A stretch of DNA of 64,000 nucleotides from Variovorax paradoxus (lineage in GTDB: Bacteria > Pseudomonadota > Gammaproteobacteria > Burkholderiales > Burkholderiaceae_C). The position numbers were made by a program, and so were the translations under genes. The notes under the pieces were generated by a model. It did not search any database. It was not told the DNA's origin and worked only from the letters and a program-made list of their open reading frames with translations. The stretch lies in the NCBI RefSeq assembly GCF_009498455.1, contig NZ_CP045644.1:5831001-5895000 (forward strand), written 5' to 3'. This document shows, one piece after another, positions 61,144 to 64,000 of the stretch (the first letter of the stretch is position 1; the number at the start of each line of letters is the position of its first letter).

Positions 61144-62319
61144 ATGAAGGTCAAACGCGTAACCCCGATCACTGCGGCAATGAGCGTCGCGCTCGCGCTC
61201 GTGATCGCCGGCTGCAAGGAAACGGCACCGGCTGCCGCCCCCGCCAAGCCCCCCGACGTTCCGGTGGCCGAGGTGGTCGTCCGTCCGGTGTCGCCATTCG
61301 TCGAGTTCACCGGCTCGCTCACCGCAGTCAAGCGGGTCGAACTGCGCCCGCGTGTCGCCGGCTACATCCAGGACGTGAGCGTGCCCGAGGGGCGCTTCGT
61401 CGAGAAGGGCCGCAGTCTCTTCGTCATCGATCCCCGGGTGTTCCAGGCCACGCTGAACGCCGCGACGGCGCGCCTGCGCCAGGCCGAAGCGGCATCGATG
61501 CTTGCCCAGGCAGACCATGCGCGGGCCGAACAGCTGTTCGCCCAGAAGATCGCCGCGCGCGATCGCCTCGACACCGCCACCGCCGCGCTGAACGCGGGCA
61601 AGGCGCAGGTCGATGCCGCGAAGGCTGCGCTGGACGCCGCCCGGCTCGACCTGAGCTTTGCGCGAGTCACCGCGCCGATCAGCGGCCGCGTCGGCCAGGC
61701 GCTCGTCACCGAAGGCAACTACGTCGCCAGTGGCGTGACGCCGCTCACGACGATCGTCTCGATCGATCCGCTGCATGTCTATTTCGATGTCGATGAGCGC
61801 ACGTACCTGCGTTCGCTCGCCGCAGGCCGGGCCACCGCGGCCCCGCAAGGGTCGCAGGCGTCCAAGGTCATGGTGGCATTGCTCACCGACAAGACCTATT
61901 CGCGACCCGGCCGTGTCGACTATCTCTCCAACGCCAGCGATCGCGCAACGGGCACGGTGCGCGTACGCGCCGTGGTTGCCAACCCCGACGGGCATCTGAC
62001 GCCGGGCCTCTTTGCCAAGGTCAAGCTGGAAACCGGCGCGCCGCAAGCCAGGGTGCTGATCTCCGATCAATCGATCGGCACCGACCAAGGCAGCCGCTAT
62101 GTGCTCGTTGTCGGCAAGGACGACAAGACCGAATACCGACCCGTCGAACTGGGCCCGGTGGTCGACGGCTTGCGCGTGATCGAGCAGGGCCTGCAGCCGG
62201 GCGAGCGCATCGTCGTCAAGGGTCTGGTGCGCCCGGGCATGCAGGTCGCGCCGCAGCCGGCCGCGATCGACGGCACGCCCGCCGCGGCGGCACCTCCCGC
62301 CTCGGGAGCCGCGCAATGA
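61144..62319 (+). CDS. RND efflux periplasmic adaptor (membrane fusion protein)
   Basis: 391-residue AcrA/MexE-type lipoprotein: signal MSVALALVIAGCKE with the lipid-anchor Cys near residue 23. Barrel-sandwich hybrid halves are VELRPRVAGYIQDVSVPEGR and ARVTAPISGRVGQALVTEGN, around an Ala-rich helical hairpin. A beta-barrel (HVYFDVDERTYLRSL) and a membrane-proximal C-terminal domain follow. It bridges the inner-membrane pump to an outer-membrane channel. AAAGG lies 8 nt before the ATG. The pump gene overlaps its stop by ATGA. Confidence 0.93.
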   Translation: MKVKRVTPITAAMSVALALVIAGCKETAPAAAPAKPPDVPVAEVVVRPVSPFVEFTGSLTAVKRVELRPRVAGYIQDVSVPEGRFVEKGRSLFVIDPRVFQATLNAATARLRQAEAASMLAQADHARAEQLFAQKIAARDRLDTATAALNAGKAQVDAAKAALDAARLDLSFARVTAPISGRVGQALVTEGNYVASGVTPLTTIVSIDPLHVYFDVDERTYLRSLAAGRATAAPQGSQASKVMVALLTDKTYSRPGRVDYLSNASDRATGTVRVRAVVANPDGHLTPGLFAKVKLETGAPQARVLISDQSIGTDQGSRYVLVVGKDDKTEYRPVELGPVVDGLRVIEQGLQPGERIVVKGLVRPGMQVAPQPAAIDGTPAAAAPPASGAAQ

Positions 62320-64000
62320 CGTTCCCGCGTTTCTTCATCGATCGCCCGATCTTTGCCATCGTTCTCTCGATCCTGATGGTGATCGCCGGGGGCGTGGCCT
62401 TCTTCCAGTTGCCGCTCAGCGAGTACCCGGCGGTGACGCCGCCGACCGTGCAGGTGACGGCCTCGTACCCGGGCGCCAACCCCAAGGTGATTGCCGAAAC
62501 GGTGGCAGCACCGCTGGAGCAGGCGATCACCGGGGTCGAGGGCATGCTGTACATGTCTTCGCAATCGGCCACCGACGGCCGGATGATCCTGACCGTCACC
62601 TTCGCGCAGGGCACGAATGCCGACATGGCACAGATCCAGGTGCAGAACCGGGTCTCGCGCGCGCTGCCGCGCCTGCCTGAAGAGGTGCAGCGCCAGGGCG
62701 TCGTCACGCAGAAAACCTCGCCTGACATCCTGATGGTGGTTCACCTGCTGTCGCCCGACAAGCGCTACGACCCGCTCTACATCTCGAACTACGCCTACCT
62801 TCAGGTGCGCGACGAGCTGTCCCGCATCGCGGGGGTGAGCGACGTGCTGGTCTGGGGCGCGGGCGAATACAGCATGCGGCTGTGGCTCGATCCGAACCTG
62901 ATCGCCGCACGCGGGCTGACGGCCGGCGACGTGATTGCCGCAGTGCGCGAGCAGAACGTGCAGGTCGCGGCCGGCTCCGTCGGCCAGGCACCCAACTCCA
63001 GTGCCGCCTTCCAGGTGACGGTGAACACACTGGGGCGCTTGACCGACGAGGCGCAGTTCGGCGACATCATCATCCGCACCGGCGTCGACGGCCAGGTGAC
63101 GCGCCTGCGCGATGTCGCCCGCATCGAGATGGGGGCCGATGCCTACGCGCTGCGCAGCCTGCTCGACGGCGAACCCGCCGTCGCGCTGCAGATCATCCAG
63201 AGCCCGGGCGCCAACGCGCTCGACGTTGCGCAGGCGGTGCGAACCACCATGCAGCGGCTCGAAGGCAACTTCCCCGCAGGGCTGAGTTCGCGCATCGCCT
63301 ACGACCCGACGGTCTTTGTCCGTGCTTCGCTGGAGTCGGTGGCGACCACGCTCCTGGAGGCGATCCTTCTCGTGGTCATCGTGGTGGTGCTGTTCCTGCG
63401 CAACTGGCGGGCGTCGCTCATCCCTCTCATGGCGGTGCCGGTGTCGCTGATCGGCACCTTCGCCGTCATGCACCTGATGGGCTTCTCGCTCAACACGCTG
63501 TCGTTGTTCGGCCTGGTGCTGTCGATCGGCATCGTCGTCGACGACGCGATCGTGGTGGTCGAAAACGTCGAGCGCCACATCGAGAACGGCGAGGCGCCCG
63601 CGCAGGCCGCGAGGCGCGCGATGGACGAGGTCACCGGACCCATCATCGCGATCACGTCGGTGCTCGCCGCGGTGTTCATCCCGACCGCCTTCCTGAGCGG
63701 TCTGCAGGGTGAGTTCTATCGCCAGTTTGCGCTGACGATCGCCATCTCGACCATCCTGTCGGCGGTCAACTCGCTCACGCTCAGCCCGGCGCTCGCAGCG
63801 CTCCTGCTGCGCCCGCGCGCGCACGGGGTCGTGCATGACCCGCGCAGCCTGCGGGGCCGTGCCGGTCGGTTCTTCGAGACGCTCGGCCGGCCGTTCCAGC
63901 GCGCACCGCACGCCTACGGCAACACGGTGCGCAAGGTCGTGCGCGTCAGCGGCGTGGCGCTCTTGCTCTACGGTGGGCTGCTCGCGCTGACCTACTTCGG
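62316..64000 (+). CDS. RND multidrug efflux pump, 5' part
   Basis: First 561 residues of an HAE1-family inner-membrane pump (full length about 1050), cut by the right edge. TM1 is FFIDRPIFAIVLSILMVIAG, then the porter domains (YPGANPKVIAETVAAPLEQ), then TM2-TM6. The proton-relay double Asp is visible in TM4: GIVVDDAIVVVENVERH. The N-terminus MTFPRFFIDRPIF with LPLSEYPAVTPPTVQV is closest to MexF/CeoB-type pumps. An outer-membrane channel gene is probably beyond the edge. Confidence 0.95.
   Translation, partial: MTFPRFFIDRPIFAIVLSILMVIAGGVAFFQLPLSEYPAVTPPTVQVTASYPGANPKVIAETVAAPLEQAITGVEGMLYMSSQSATDGRMILTVTFAQGTNADMAQIQVQNRVSRALPRLPEEVQRQGVVTQKTSPDILMVVHLLSPDKRYDPLYISNYAYLQVRDELSRIAGVSDVLVWGAGEYSMRLWLDPNLIAARGLTAGDVIAAVREQNVQVAAGSVGQAPNSSAAFQVTVNTLGRLTDEAQFGDIIIRTGVDGQVTRLRDVARIEMGADAYALRSLLDGEPAVALQIIQSPGANALDVAQAVRTTMQRLEGNFPAGLSSRIAYDPTVFVRASLESVATTLLEAILLVVIVVVLFLRNWRASLIPLMAVPVSLIGTFAVMHLMGFSLNTLSLFGLVLSIGIVVDDAIVVVENVERHIENGEAPAQAARRAMDEVTGPIIAITSVLAAVFIPTAFLSGLQGEFYRQFALTIAISTILSAVNSLTLSPALAALLLRPRAHGVVHDPRSLRGRAGRFFETLGRPFQRAPHAYGNTVRKVVRVSGVALLLYGGLLALTYF

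Noticed and set aside
60843..61331. 162-codon minus-strand frame overlapping the efflux adaptor start
   Set aside because: Overlaps the signal-peptide coding region of the adaptor and has no recognisable domain.

Overview
The window is high-GC DNA with strongly GC-ending codons, clean Shine-Dalgarno sequences (AAGGAG/AGGAGG) and many ATGA stop/start overlaps. Gene content (GlgE/TreS-maltokinase trehalose-glycogen cluster, HPII-type catalase, PaoABC, homospermidine synthase, many small stress proteins) suggests a betaproteobacterium of the Burkholderiales, probably Comamonadaceae and Variovorax-like. This is an inference from gene content; there is no rRNA or tRNA in the window to confirm it.

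1-13.0 kb, minus strand: a tightly packed alpha-glucan/trehalose operon reading glgB > glgE > treS-maltokinase fusion > small mechanosensitive-channel-like membrane protein > glgX > treZ > malQ (cut by the left edge). It couples GlgE-pathway glucan synthesis from trehalose with debranching and TreZ release of trehalose, and carries an osmotic channel inside the operon.

13.2-34.5 kb: a general stress block. It holds a DUF1488-like protein, a PA2169-type four-helix protein, a glycoside hydrolase, a KatE catalase with DJ-1-like tail, a DUF72 protein, a membrane-anchored hemerythrin, a homospermidine synthase/amine oxidase pair, several tiny hydrophilic proteins, DUF6766, DUF4142 and DUF2934 proteins, two short-chain dehydrogenases and an OBAP-type lipoprotein. 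The gene set resembles the stress-controlled trehalose/katE island around PA2134-PA2190 of Pseudomonas aeruginosa.

26.8-31.0 kb and 34.7-45.2 kb: signalling. Two giant CheB-CheR-PAS-histidine kinase-receiver proteins are present. The first is split by an exact 11-bp tandem duplication into two ORFs joined by ATGA. The second is intact but has lost the CheB catalytic Ser and His. Around the second lie a free-standing CheB, a DksA-like protein, a sigma-54 response regulator, two proteins with a histidine-kinase H-box but no ATPase domain, and a divergent rpoN. A consensus -24/-12 promoter sits directly on the rpoN start codon.

45.4-54.0 kb: small stress proteins, a tandem Hsp20 pair behind a sigma-32-like promoter, the periplasmic aldehyde oxidoreductase paoABC, and a large lipoprotein with four Big-type Ig repeats and a glycine-rich C-terminus.

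54.0-64.0 kb: an accessory segment marked by a decayed tyrosine integrase and an IS66 TnpA remnant. It carries an AraC regulator with a ring-cleavage-type VOC dioxygenase, a flavin aromatic hydroxylase and a SnoaL-like protein; an SMI1/KNR4-CbrC fusion; and an RND efflux operon (adaptor plus pump) that runs off the right edge.
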